A stretch of DNA of 64,000 nucleotides from Isoetes taiwanensis (lineage: Eukaryota; Streptophyta; Lycopodiopsida; Isoetales; Isoetaceae). Under the pieces are notes generated by a model. That model made no database searches. It saw only the letters and a list, made by a program, of their open reading frames with translations, and was not told where the DNA came from. The stretch lies in NCBI GenBank assembly GCA_021234155.1, contig JAJEKV010000008.1, forward strand, positions 2,358,955-2,422,954, written 5' to 3'. Positions 34,871 to 45,987 of the stretch are shown one piece after another. How positions within the stretch are numbered: the stretch's first letter is position 1; every line of letters begins with the position of its first letter. The translations under genes and the position numbers were made by a program.

Positions 34871-36692
34871 TGAAGTTTCAAAGACTTAAAGTGCTTAAAC
34901 GCCGCCAAAAGTTGTACCCCACTAGCGATTTTACACCCTTGCCAATGGATTCACAAATTCAGAACTCATTTCTTAGGTCTTTTTACGCATTACCTAGGCA
35001 AAGATTTTCAATAGTCTCGGTAGAAGAACAAGGACACCGAAAAAAGGTAAGTCTCTTTTAAATTTTTAATGAGAAGAAGGCTCTAAATACATCTCTTGCC
35101 AAATGTGCCCCCGCCCTCTTTTGATCTTTCCTTTTATATCATGTGGGTTGTATGATTATCCCACTGTAAATATTGGCTCCAAATGGGTCAATGACAACTC
35201 GCTCACAATATAACTTATGCACCGGATCTTTTCTTAGGGCAAGTTTGCTCGAAAGCTCCTCCCAATATTACTATGGTTTTACGCTATGCCTTGATTCTTT
35301 TGCAACAACACTTGCACCAATAGCTAATATATGTTGTCTCGTATTTATAGTCTATACTAATGCTGGTGTTGGCTCTATAAAGTGATCGATTCATTAGATG
35401 TTGTTGTTCGTGTCCGTTTGAAGTTGTCCTGTTAGTTTTATGATGCAGATTTTTCACATTCAATACTTAAGGGCTATTCACATTGTGTGTTACATAATCG
35501 CAAGTTGGAAAATGCAGTGTTAGATGCACGCGACCCTCAAGGTACTGATCGTCCATCTTGAAACGCATTTACTTTAGGAAATTGCAAGCACAAGCATCTT
35601 ATATTCTTATTGAACAAGGTAAGTTTAATCTCGGATAGTTTCTCTCAAACGTAAACATAGCCTTAAATTATTTTCATTGGTTTCTATAGTGTGACTTGGT
35701 GCCATCGTGGGGCGTCCAAGGGCGGCTCCATGTTCTTTGATCGAATATCCAACACTTGCATTTCATGCTAGTATTACTTAACCCCTTTGGCAAGGTAATA
35801 TTGCCACTGAATGCCACGAGGGCTGCTTTGGGTTGCATCACTCAGCCTCATCTTCTCTTATCTAGGGTTCTTTTCACTTCTAAGGTAGTTTGCAAGAAGC
35901 ACCCTATATCTTTTAATTTTTCTTGAAAGGTTGAACGGTATGGAATCTTTTATTTTAGGTGTCTTTATACTTAATATGATATAGATTTATGTCAGGTAAT
36001 GTCCGGTTGGGAAATCTGAAAGATGCAACGGAATATATAGGGAAGGTTCTCCAAAGATGTCAAAAAGAATATTTGAAAGAGCATACAAAGTGCAAGAATG
36101 GTAGCGTATTTGAACTTAGTCTGAACATGTGTCTCCATTTTTAGTATTTAAAGTGCAAGACTTATGAAAGGTGACCCTTAACTTCTCTCGTGCTTTATAA
36201 CGTCCGTGCAAGATGATGAAGATTGCCTAATGCAAACCGTGTCGCCAGACCGGAAAGCTATTAAGGGTAGGAAATTATTCATCCGGTTTAAGTTTATGGT
36301 CACAATGATTATTACCGGATCCAAAGTGTTTTCTTTATTGTGGTGGAGAACCGGATCTTGCAACTCTTTGCAAAAATGGTGCTCCACGATTGGCAGAGGG
36401 AAGGATCCCCTTTTTGTGCCCCCACCCAACTGGATAAAGTTGAAGAATCAGCATAATCGCTCACATTGCGGGAGGATAAGAATAGAATAGAATAGAAGAA
36501 TGGACTTACGAATGAAAGTGCTAAATCATTATCTGGTGTAACTGTCAAACAGGATTTGAAGAATGTACCTATAAAACCTTTTTGATCCAGAGGATGAAAA
36601 ACTACAAGACACAGGAAATTCAGAGGGAAGATATAAGCAACATAGAAGAGGCGATAGTGAATATGATGAAGATGTTTTAAATGAAAGTGTCA
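34871..36692. other. No gene recognised
   Basis: Several short frames on both strands without motifs. A short aatagaatagaatag run occurs at 36481-36494. Confidence 0.4.
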
Positions 36693-36762
36693 TTAAAATA
36701 GAATAGAATAGAATAGAATAGAATAGAATAGAATAGAATAGAATAGAATAGAATAGAATAGG
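36693..36762 (-). repeat. (AATAG)n microsatellite, tail of repeat copy C
   Basis: About twelve AATAG units. On the minus strand the array is (CTATT)n and follows the repeat end described below. Confidence 0.95.
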
Positions 36763-37375
36763 TTTTTAGCGTCCAATTGGCCTATGGGACCCAAACAAAA
36801 AGAGAGCAGCAAGCGTATTACCCATGTGAAATTAAAAACCCCGCCCCAAGGGTTTTCGAGGGAAAACCTTAGCAGCAATAAGCATCTTTGCACACCGCAT
36901 AAATTGCATAGGACAGTTCAATACCGTCCCCGTAGGACACAAACGAGTCCGCATCCATAACCTCCCTCGAGGTATGACCCCAACAAACCCATCGACGCCA
37001 GAGTCAATAACTCGATGCAACGGCTGGGCCGTGCACTAGTAATCGAACATATCGCTTCCTGATATGGGCAAATGCTCGGCAGATCTGGATGGCATGACAT
37101 TCATCCTCAATTGCTCGGTGGCAACACCGGCAAAGCCTTTGCTCTCGTGCTTCCCGAGCCCAACGCCCCATTGCAATGCGGAGGCAATGTGCACCCGTGC
37201 TGAATGGAAGCTATAAAGTCCGCGCTTCTTCATGGGCAAACCGTGGTGTAAATCTTGGTGTGGGCTCTTGTGAGCCTAGGATTGACTTGTTTGCCGATAG
37301 TGTGCCACGCCTTAACGTCGTCCGAGCCTCTGCATCCCAGAGCTTGCGAAGGAAAGTAGCATCTATCTAGGTAGA
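36763..37375 (-). repeat. ATTCN-tailed dispersed repeat, copy C, with coding-like body
   Basis: On the minus strand the end reads gggtcccataggccaattgg, acgctaaaaacc and then (CTATT)n, matching copies A and B. Upstream, minus frames read KKRGLYSFHSARVHIASALQWG, SKGFAGVATEQLRMNVMPS and VIDSGVDGFVGVIPRGRLWMRT. This looks like real but broken coding sequence of an unrecognised protein, either the body of a retroposon or a gene in which the repeat end lies. Confidence 0.45.
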
Positions 37376-38335
37376 TGTGGATAAGGATGATGATAACAAT
37401 GAGAACCTTACCTGGGAAGATGTTTTAAAAACTGTACAAACACAGATGCAAGCACAAAAGGCTAACCAAGAGTGAATTGGGAAAGGGTAACTAAGCAAAA
37501 TTTATTGAAAAGTTAATTCTATTACATATTCTTTGCCATTTCTCAATCTCCTTGTTCTGATGGTCAGCTTTCACCCTCTGGTTAGTTTCACCCTCTGGTT
37601 AGTTTCCTTGGATATATGGTACACTTTAACAAGAACATAGGTTTCATCTGTTTGTGGAGAAGTGCTTCCTTAGAGAACTATAATTGCTTACCAAAAGTGA
37701 ATTTTTAATATGAATGAATTAATGTATGGCAAGACGGACTTCTAAATGATGTCACAATTATTACATGTCACTTTAGAGCACGAGGTTAGAGGCAAATCTT
37801 TTATAAGGGCATGAGATGCCTCTCATCTTAAGACCCTGCTGAAATGAGTTGCGTTGCAGAAATCCTTCCAAGAGGAATCTCCCGCAATCGTCCAAGCAAA
37901 TTCCAGCCAAAGTCCTGTTAGAAGTTTCATATCACATCTTGCAGATAGAGATTAGATGGTATCAAGGGATGAATGAGGTGGTGTTCCTTCAATCAGGTAT
38001 GAGATGAGCACATGTATTGGGAATATTGTTGGATTTTGTAACAAATTTAGATCTGTGTTGTTTTGTCTTTAGCCATGTTAGTTTTTCTATTGCAGTATAT
38101 TGAGTTACAAATTGACCACAAGATTTTGGCTTATAAAGGAAATGATTTACATGATGATCACCTGTTCAAAAGCAAATACAATTGAACAAGCACTTGCAAA
38201 TGTGATTGTAAGCTTTGTCAGGGCAATTGCAAATATGATTGCAAGCTTTCTAATACGATTGTGAGCTTTGTATCTTGAATATATCATATGTTGTTAAAGA
38301 AATATATTATATGTTTTATCAAGCTCTCTTGTTTT
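37376..38335. other. No gene recognised
   Basis: AT-rich non-coding DNA; includes two copies of tttcaccctctggttagttt at 37569-37607. Confidence 0.4.
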
Positions 38336-38425
38336 TGAGTTGCCCCTAAAGGGCAAACCCTCGCTCATGTGGGTAAAGAGTATATTTTGTGTATATGCTA
38401 GTACATACTAGGATATGCTTGATGG
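38336..38425 (-). repeat. Short dispersed repeat, copy 2
   Basis: ttgagttgcccctaaagggc, aaaccctcgctcatgtggg and gtatatgctagtacatactaggatatgc, the same series as 13417-13520, again with a T-rich left side. Confidence 0.55.
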
Positions 38426-39120
38426 CCGCACCGCAACAACCGGTAATTTCTCATAGTGTCCAAGAAAACCGTGGAAGCTCGGTCTTAGACCACCAACTCT
38501 CGCCATAGCAAAAGAGGCAAAATCGGATGGCTATGGCTATGGTAATATGTTTTTGTTCTATAGTTTAAACAAAACCAAGGATTTGTCCATTTGGCAAAAA
38601 ATACAACATGGAACATATTATATAGATTTGTTGGTGGGGAGACTTGGAAGATCCTACCCTGCCTTTTTTAAGTAAGCAATTGTAAAAAGAAAAAATCATT
38701 CTTCTTTCCCAATCTATAACACGACCACCAAATATATTTGAAAATTTTCTTATATCTTAAGCCTTTTACAAGCTGATTTTGTCTCCAATACTGTTTTTTT
38801 AAAGTTTTCTCATATCTTATGGCTTCTACTTACGAGTTTTCTCCAATAGTGTTTGGATTACACAACATCAAAGCACCTCACTAAAACATGGAAAAAGATA
38901 CCTTTATTATAACTCTCTTTGTTTGCACCAAGATAATTCTTTCCGAATGTCTTTGGAATGGATCATATAAGCTTTGTCATTGGCATTGCAATAAAGGCTG
39001 GTTTAGGTTTGACATGCAATATAGTGAGTATGTATCTACAAGCCTCAATAAGGTTTAAAAGTTGCCGTCGGACGGTCCTCTGCGACACATGCGGGACGAT
39101 AACATGACGAAGAGTTAACA
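38426..39120. other. No gene recognised
   Basis: AT-rich; contains the imperfect repeat tttctyatatctta near 38746 and 38805. No coding evidence. Confidence 0.4.
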
Positions 39121-39698
39121 ATGTTCGACATCGACACTAAATCCAAGACGCTACATGTCACAGTGGTAGGAGCATTGCTTGACAAATTTCTCGGTTATCC
39201 ATTAGGGGGCGCATTAGCTACAATGAAGACAAATCCTCGTTCATTGCGCCAAAGCGTACTGAAGAGTCAGGGTAAATGCACGTTCGAGCTCAACCACGGA
39301 TTCCAAGTCATTGCCTTCGACTGGGCCTGGGCTCAGAACGTGACCCATAACTATTGAGCAACGAAAGACATGCCTTCGCATTTTTAAGTAGCTTTACTTT
39401 GCTTGCAACTTCCATGTACATGCTATTAAATTCTTAACAACCTTCTTCAATTTATAATATCGAGTTTTTCCTTCGGGATGCAGTGAGTCGTCTCAGTGTT
39501 CTTCGTCACGGAAATCATTTGAGGGGCACCGCTTTTTCGTTACAGGAAGATCTTTCTCCCATGCAGCTATGCAATCGCCGGAATGAGTTGTGCAAAGTTA
39601 GGGAAGCCCGTCAACACAAGAAATTGGTGGTATACCGAGGAGGAGCAGCAATTATCCTAGACCACTGGCCTCCTAATCCATGGACAGGCTATGTCTAG
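39121..39698 (+). CDS. Unrecognised two-part reading frame
   Basis: Two frames of 78 and 71 codons (39121-39357, 39483-39698) are richer in GC than their flanks and look coding. The first has HVTVVGALLDKFLGYPLGG and FELNHGFQVIAFDWAWAQN. The second has LSPMQLCNRRNELCKVREARQ and KLVVYRGGAAIILD. The second recalls the end of some retroelement ORF1 or RT-linker proteins (P-x-Q-x-x-x-R...K-A-R-x-x-x-K). That is an impression only. An AT-rich 125-bp gap between them could be an intron. Confidence 0.3.
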
Positions 39699-41319
39699 GA
39701 TCCTGTCGGCAAAGACCATATCATTAGAATAAATAGCTTTCATTTAGTTTGGGCACATGCCCTCAGCATGTATATATGTTAATTTAGGCTTCTACGATGG
39801 GGCTTTGTCCCCGAGCTCTTGTTTGGGCTTAGACCCCTCTTTCATGTACTGGTCCCATAACCCGATTGGGTTTCCAGTAGATGTTAAAATCTTCTTCTTC
39901 TTCTTGTTCATAGGAACAAAATTGACATGCAAAACAATTCTACGAGTTCGTAAGTTCTTTTGCATCCCCTCCCTCCCCCCCTTCTTATTTCTCTATTTAG
40001 ATTCTTCATACATTGTTTCCTATATTATCAAGTATCAAGTATTCTATTGTCTTGAAGTAGCAATTTGAATTGATTGTCAAAACATGACTTTGAACTATGA
40101 TTTAAGCCACTTCACCCTCCGGCCATGGAGGGCAACCCTCCGTCGCAGCACCTTTGTTTTTTTTATTTTTTTTTGATAGAAAAGTAAATACAATGCCTTA
40201 TTACAGTAAGAGGACTAGTACAGGAGTAGATTCGACATCTTTATTTCCTTAACTGCAAAAACTTATTAAAAGCTATAATAGCAGATCTACTTTTAGGCAT
40301 AGAAAATGTCTCTCTACATTGGGATGCAAAAGAGCCAATGGCTCCCGAAATGACTCAACTTATTATGAAGAACACATAAGTAACCTGAATAGCTGAAGTA
40401 ATAGAAAGATGTGTGACCTTAGATAAAAAAAAAGGCCAAGTCTTGTATCAATAACAACAACCAATCCCAATCAAGCATATCAGTACTTGAAGAAGCACAT
40501 TCTCATACATGACAACATATGAGCATTTTAAATGCCATATAAAAAACCAAGGTACTTTGGCATCACTACCAAAGTTTCACTCAAACTTCAGTATTTAAGT
40601 GGCTTCTTAAGCTTAATAGTGCTTGAAGAGCAACCTAAGAGCTTCTGTGCTCAATCTAGCATTTGCCATATATCATGTTATCTGCTCTCTTCAATTTAAA
40701 CTAGTAACTCGAATTAACTGCACAATTCCCCTGACCAAACTGAATATAATCATCTATAGCAGAATCTAGATCTTCCTGCTAGCAAGGAACAGTGAAGAGA
40801 TAATGGCATAACTAAAATTCTTTCCAAGAAAAGTCTATCAGACCATTGTCACTGCAAGAAACACATATTATAATGCATCTCTCCATAACTTGGATCTTGC
40901 TGAAAAACTTCTTCTCCTCTTTACCTTATAGGTTAGTGTCCCATTTGGGCAAAGCCTTTCGGCATGGCTATAACCAAGAAAGGAAAAAGGACATAATGCA
41001 AAGCATCAAAGAGAAGAGCCACGTTTGTGGTTACCTTGCAACAAACATAGACTTCAGTTGTGTGGTAGAAAGAAAAAAAAAATATGGATCAAAACAGGAT
41101 CTTCAATCTCGATTTCTCAAAGCGAGAACTCTGTCATGCCCCGCTAGACTCCTACAACAGGTAATCATCACCAAGAGAGCAGCAACAATGCCGGATTGTG
41201 GGAAAGAGGCGGCGGTCCTTCTTCCACGGCCTTCCTAGCCGCCGCCTACGTTGGTAGCGCCAAGAAACGACATCCTTCGATTTCTTTATTGGGTTTGCAT
41301 AAAGGAAAAAAAAATAAAA
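39699..41319. other. No gene recognised
   Basis: AT-rich, including a T-rich tract near 40155. Short frames show no motif. Confidence 0.4.
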
Positions 41320-42500
41320 ACAAAAATAAAATCATTTGGCCTGGTATGAAACAAGATGTAAAATCTTATGTATCACAGTGCTAAGTATATCAAGCTGTAA
41401 AAATAGATCAACGTAAGACGCAAGGATTATCACAACCCCTACCATACCTTGAAAAGATGTGAGTGCATACATATGGATTTCACAGTCGCACTCCCACGAA
41501 CAAGTCGATGTTTGTGATGGTCGATTATTTAACAAAGTATGCAAAGTTCTTAAGGACAAGATGCAATAAAGGAGTACCTACGATTGCGTACCCTATTTTT
41601 GGTCAGCCACAAAAAATTATAAGTGACAAGACCCTAAGTTCACAGGTTACTTTTGGAAAGGGTTGAGAGTAAACCTTAGTATGAGTAGTGAAAATCGATC
41701 ACAAACTGATGCACAAAACAAAATGAATTAAAACGATTATGGAGAATATGTTAAGAAGTTTTGTGTTTGAAAAATCTCGAAGTGGGAAGAGTATTTGCTT
41801 TGTGTACAGTTCGCTTATAACAATGCGTACCATACAAGTACCAAAATGAATCCCTTTATGGCAATGATGGGTAGGAACCAAAGATCGTATACTGGGACCA
41901 ATCAAACCTTGAAAATTGATGCAACTATCCATATGTTGGAAGACATGTAAGCCCTATTATATCAATGTAGGGCAAACCTAAAGAAGGCTTAAGATCGAGC
42001 CAGGATAATTGCCAACAAACATCAGAGGGAATGAACCTCCAAGGAAGGTGAGTACATATTTTTTACTCTTTGGTACTCAAGGTAGGAACCTTGAAACCAT
42101 TGTTTAAGAAAAAGATTCCCAAATGACGCCCTAATACTCTGGGCTCTTCAAGTTGTTAAAAAGGATCATGAGATAATATATGAGCTAGAGCTTCCAGATG
42201 GAATAAGAGTGCACCATGTTTTCCATATAAGCCAACACAAGAAAGCAATGTCATTTACGATCAACCTGATAGATCCTACAATAATACACCCATCCCTTAG
42301 TCAGAGGTAACTCTGGCGATTCTAGACATTCACATATTCAGGTGCCCAATCAAAATATTGCAAAGTACTTGATGAAGAGGTCAATACGTCTCACGCCAAA
42401 GAAACCAAAACCACTACTTGACTCAAAATCCGTGGAGGCGAGGAAAGGATTAGTAGGTCAATATGAGGTCATTTACCTAGAATAATAAATTATGGACTTG
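41320..42500 (+). pseudogene. Second Ty3/gypsy relic: integrase and C-terminal end
   Basis: Pieces in integrase order. KIIWPGMKQDVKSYVSQC is the H2C2 end at 41330. FHSRTPTNKSMFVMVDYLTKYAKFL (41468-41560) is the core with its D. KIISDKTLS (about 41608) is the second aspartate region. LLCVQFAYNNAYHTSTKMNPFMAMMG (41796-41870) follows. RARIIANKHQRE (about 41997) comes next, and YELELPDGIRVHHVFHISQHKKA (42178-42248) is the SH3-like C terminus. Reading frames are broken at many sites. It lies on the plus strand and is a different element from that at 3280-8282. Confidence 0.75.
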
Positions 42501-42656
42501 CATCGGGGATGGCGGATGTCTACAACTAATAAGCTACAAAACCATGGGCACATGGTGATCCGAGAAACGGGTTTTGAAGGGACAAGATGATGAATCCATG
42601 GTCCTTTGGGTAATCTAGGGAACAAGTTTCAAAAAATCACACCATAGAAGGAGGTA

Positions 42657-43560
42657 TGTTATAGACATTGATCATTTAGAAGCATCCTTGAAGAACCAAA
42701 GGGTTTTTTCTCTCTTGGCGAGGGAGTGTGGAACTTCACGAGGCCGAGGCGGTACAATGATGGATGCGGTCCTTGGCAGTGGCCAAAACAAAAACTATTA
42801 CATCTAAGATATCAACCTTAATTCATATGAAGCGTAGCCAAACTTCAGAAAGTTTGCCCAAGGAACTCTTGAAAGTTTAGCTAAACATTTGAAAGTAAAT
42901 AAAAAGGAATTGTAGAGTTTAGATAAATCATAGAATATTTTGGATTTCTACTTTATCTAAAGTCATTTTAGCTAATAAGAAATATGGGATTAGTAATTGA
43001 CTCCTTGATATCCACCGTATGATGGCATAGTCTGTAGCACATGCCAAATTTACAACTAGGGGATTATTTGGAGTGCATCCCCATTAGACTGAATTAGGGT
43101 AATTATCTTGCCATGTGACAATCCCAGATACGAAATTGGCCTTTTCCATTAATTAACTCGAATCCATTTTGGCTTACATTGGCAAAGGCGAACTCCCTTT
43201 TTGGAAGTTCGTTGCCTTCCGAAAGACCCAGTTTTAGTCCGGCTTCGTTCTTTTGTGAAATTCTAATAGACATCTAGAAACCTTACCGGTTAGATTGGCA
43301 TTTTTGGAGTACATACAGGAGGGCCATCAAGATGTTTCTCATGAACTCAAGTTCTTTCTATTATAGTGATTTCAAGCATTCAGACAATGAGAGGAAACGG
43401 CAACAATTCCGTCTACAACTCTGGATTTTGAATTTGCACAATAGATCAACCAAGTTTGCATTTCCAATTCTAATTCATTAATTTCCAATTCTCAAATCTA
43501 TTTTGTAAAACAAATACTTATGTAGCAGAACTCTTTTACAAGCCTCCTGAACAACGAAGA
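42657..43560 (+). repeat. Candidate 3' LTR of the second gypsy relic
   Basis: A purine-rich tract (agaaggaggta) is followed by TGTTATAGACATTG at 42657, the expected position after the pol end. The right end is not defined and no partner LTR is in the window. Confidence 0.3.
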
Positions 43561-43735
43561 CTATGTACAAGAAATACAAGAATTGGAAGAAATTTATAAT
43601 TCACGTACTGGTAATGGTAATGGTACTTCTGATGTAGAGAATTTTACCCAATAACCTACCAATTCTAAGAATTTAAGAAATTATGTGAGTACTCATTGGT
43701 TTGCTCATGAGTTGATGATTCTTGGTACCAAGAAA

Positions 43736-43891
43736 GCGGATGAGGAGAAATATATGTTTGGGGGATGTAGAGAAAATGAAGAAACGAGATGTAAGATGGA
43801 GTGAGATGAGGAGAAGGCAGATGAGGAGAAGTGTATGTTTGGGGGATGTAGAGATAAAATGAAGAAACGAGCTGTTAAGATAGAGTGAGAT
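43736..43891. repeat. Two-copy tandem repeat (about 81-bp period)
   Basis: Copies at 43736-43807 and 43817-43891 share gatgaggagaa, tatgtttgggggatgtagag and aatgaagaaacgag, then the ending gagtgagat. Confidence 0.85.
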
Positions 43892-44194
43892 TGAAAACTA
43901 CTATTAGAAACACGATGATAGAAGATCTCATAAAGCTTGCTTGACAAAATGGGTGGGGCTTGCGGGAGACTTTAAGAAGATCAATAATTATGAGAGGGAA
44001 ATTCCTAGCGGACGAAATGGCTACTGGTAGATGTCTATCTGACATAAAGATTGCAATTTGCCTACTAACTTCTTCATGGATGTTAATGATGCAATGGTCA
44101 GATGGTATGGAAGAAAGACATCAATTAATCCTGGTGGTCTTGTGTTTGAAACTTCCATTCCAAGCTCTACAACTGCATGTAATGGCTAATGGGT
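43892..44194. other. No gene recognised
   Basis: Short non-coding stretch before the transposase relic. Confidence 0.4.
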
Positions 44195-45100
44195 TCCTCC
44201 AACTTTGTTAAAAATTTTCTACTTCCAAGTGATATGAGTGTTATGTAAGTGCTCCACAAGCATACATGTAGTTGGATGCATGTACTTGTACATGTCACTT
44301 TTAAGAGATAGTGTTGTACCATTAAAAGGTACAATGCGCCATGGTAGCAATGGGTAACCAACATTACCAATAATGTACTCATGAATACTCTGCCCAGATA
44401 TTTGGATTGAAGCACCATTAAACCTCTCATAGATGGGCAAAAATTGAAATTCTAAGTTATCGTGCATCATTTACATTACCATAATATCCGGCAACAACAT
44501 CCAAAAGTCTAGTTTCGACTATCAACAATGGCTTGCACTAGCATGGAGAAGTTCTTCTCTTTGTCAAACCAGCCAACTTCACTTTCATATTCAGGGAGCT
44601 CCATGACAATGTATATGGCATCAATGGTTCCACAACAATATTGAAAGCTATGTAAGCTTGAAAACCGTGCCTCGCTCTAACCACGTCTTCACTTGTTGGC
44701 CATTGCAAATGCCTCTGCCTTGATCTTTTATAATGCTTCAACAAACTTCAAAGTTACTCGTGATGCTAGATGTTCCAACACCAAATAGCTCGATAAAGTT
44801 ATAAGCTATCACTTGGCTAATCTCTTAAGAAGCGGTAGCAACCTGTTCCTTCATGGAAACCACCACGATTAGGAATGGTAGAGAAACATCACGGTGTATG
44901 GGACTCTAGTTCAAAAGCATAGCCCGATTTACAAATGTAACGAAGGTATCTTGAGAAATTCTAAAAAGAGTTTGAATCTAGTTGCATCTAGTATCATCAC
45001 ATAATCTTCAAAATGGTACCACTAATGAATTGAGCTTAGGTCTAATGTACCATTGTCCATATCGATTCCGACTAGTGTTGACATCCTCTCTTGTTGTTCT
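44195..45100 (-). pseudogene. PIF/Harbinger transposase (HARBI1-like) relic
   Basis: Read on the minus strand. Near 45090-44970, shifted frames give QWYIRPKLNSLVVPF and IQTLFRISQDTFVTF. Near 44700-44530, after one frame change, GTIDAIYIVMELPEYESEVGWFDKEKNFSMLVQAIVDS is read, the block with the first catalytic D of the plant Harbinger nuclease. The frame at 44470-44219 has FNGASIQISGQSIHEYIIGNVGYPLLPWRIVPF, the D-x-GYPLLPW block, although the aspartate there reads N (GNVGYPL). Frames are broken. No terminal inverted repeats or 3-bp TTA/TAA duplications were identified. Confidence 0.75.
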
Positions 45101-45237
45101 TCATCATTTTCAATATCGAGAAAACAACAAAGGAATTAGTTTCTTGAACTTGAAAATCTTCTTCATCATCAAAAGGGCATCGATGTCATCCAAGAGCTTC
45201 AATGCCATCATCATAGCTTGGGGCGATAGTGTTAATA

Positions 45238-45368
45238 GAATAGAATAGAATAGAAATCGAGCAGAACAGAACATAACATAACATAACGAGAATAGAATAG
45301 AATAGAATAGAATAGAATAGAATAGAATAGAATAGAATAGAATAGAATAGAATAGAATAGAATAGAAT
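45238..45368 (-). repeat. (AATAG)n microsatellite with internal interruption
   Basis: A short AATAG run (45238-45256), then gcagaacagaacataacataacataacg, then about fifteen perfect AATAG units. No recognisable repeat body of the A-C type lies beside it. Confidence 0.9.
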
Positions 45369-45987
45369 CCATTTTTGTATCTATGAACTCATTTAAGTAG
45401 TAGAAAAATTGAATGGAAAAAAAGAAATGGAATGCATAAGCGATAAAAATTAGGATGTATATTGCCATTAAATTGATTGAAATAGAACCAACAGCGGCGA
45501 ACCTGTTGACATCGAAATAGCAAGTAGATGGCAAGTAGATTGCGACTCTGTAGCGTGAAATACTTGGAAGCATTTTGCGGAAGTAAAAACAATCGAATCT
45601 TTGGGTAAATGCTCCGAATGCGGGCAAAGATGCCGCGGTAGAGGCTTGTCGCTAACGTGGCGCGGCGCCAATGGTAGGCCTCTGTGTTTTTACGTAATGG
45701 GAATGGTATCCTGAATTCTGATCTCAGTTTCTTGACGTGGAAAACTGGGCTGCGAGGGGCGGTTCACATGCAACCATCGCCCGAGAGAGGGTCTGTTTTT
45801 GCCCCGTGTAAATTGGCGATGATGGGCGATGGTGTTTACGTGATGGTGAGGGTCGTGAAGGTGCATGTGAACCCAGCCTAATGGGGATGCCACCCTGAGT
45901 TACGACTCCCGGCTTCCCTAATGTTTTTGCCCCGGCTTCCCTATACCTGGCCTAAAAATATGGGGATGTGCCTGTGCAAAAGAGCGC
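45369..45987. other. Upstream region of the helicase gene
   Basis: No gene recognised. Local GC content rises from about 45600 to 45900 toward the start codon, as in a plant promoter/5' UTR. No TATA box was assigned. Confidence 0.35.

Noticed and set aside
36693..36893. Frame encoding repeated YSILF peptide.
   Set aside because: Translation of the AATAG microsatellite, not a protein.
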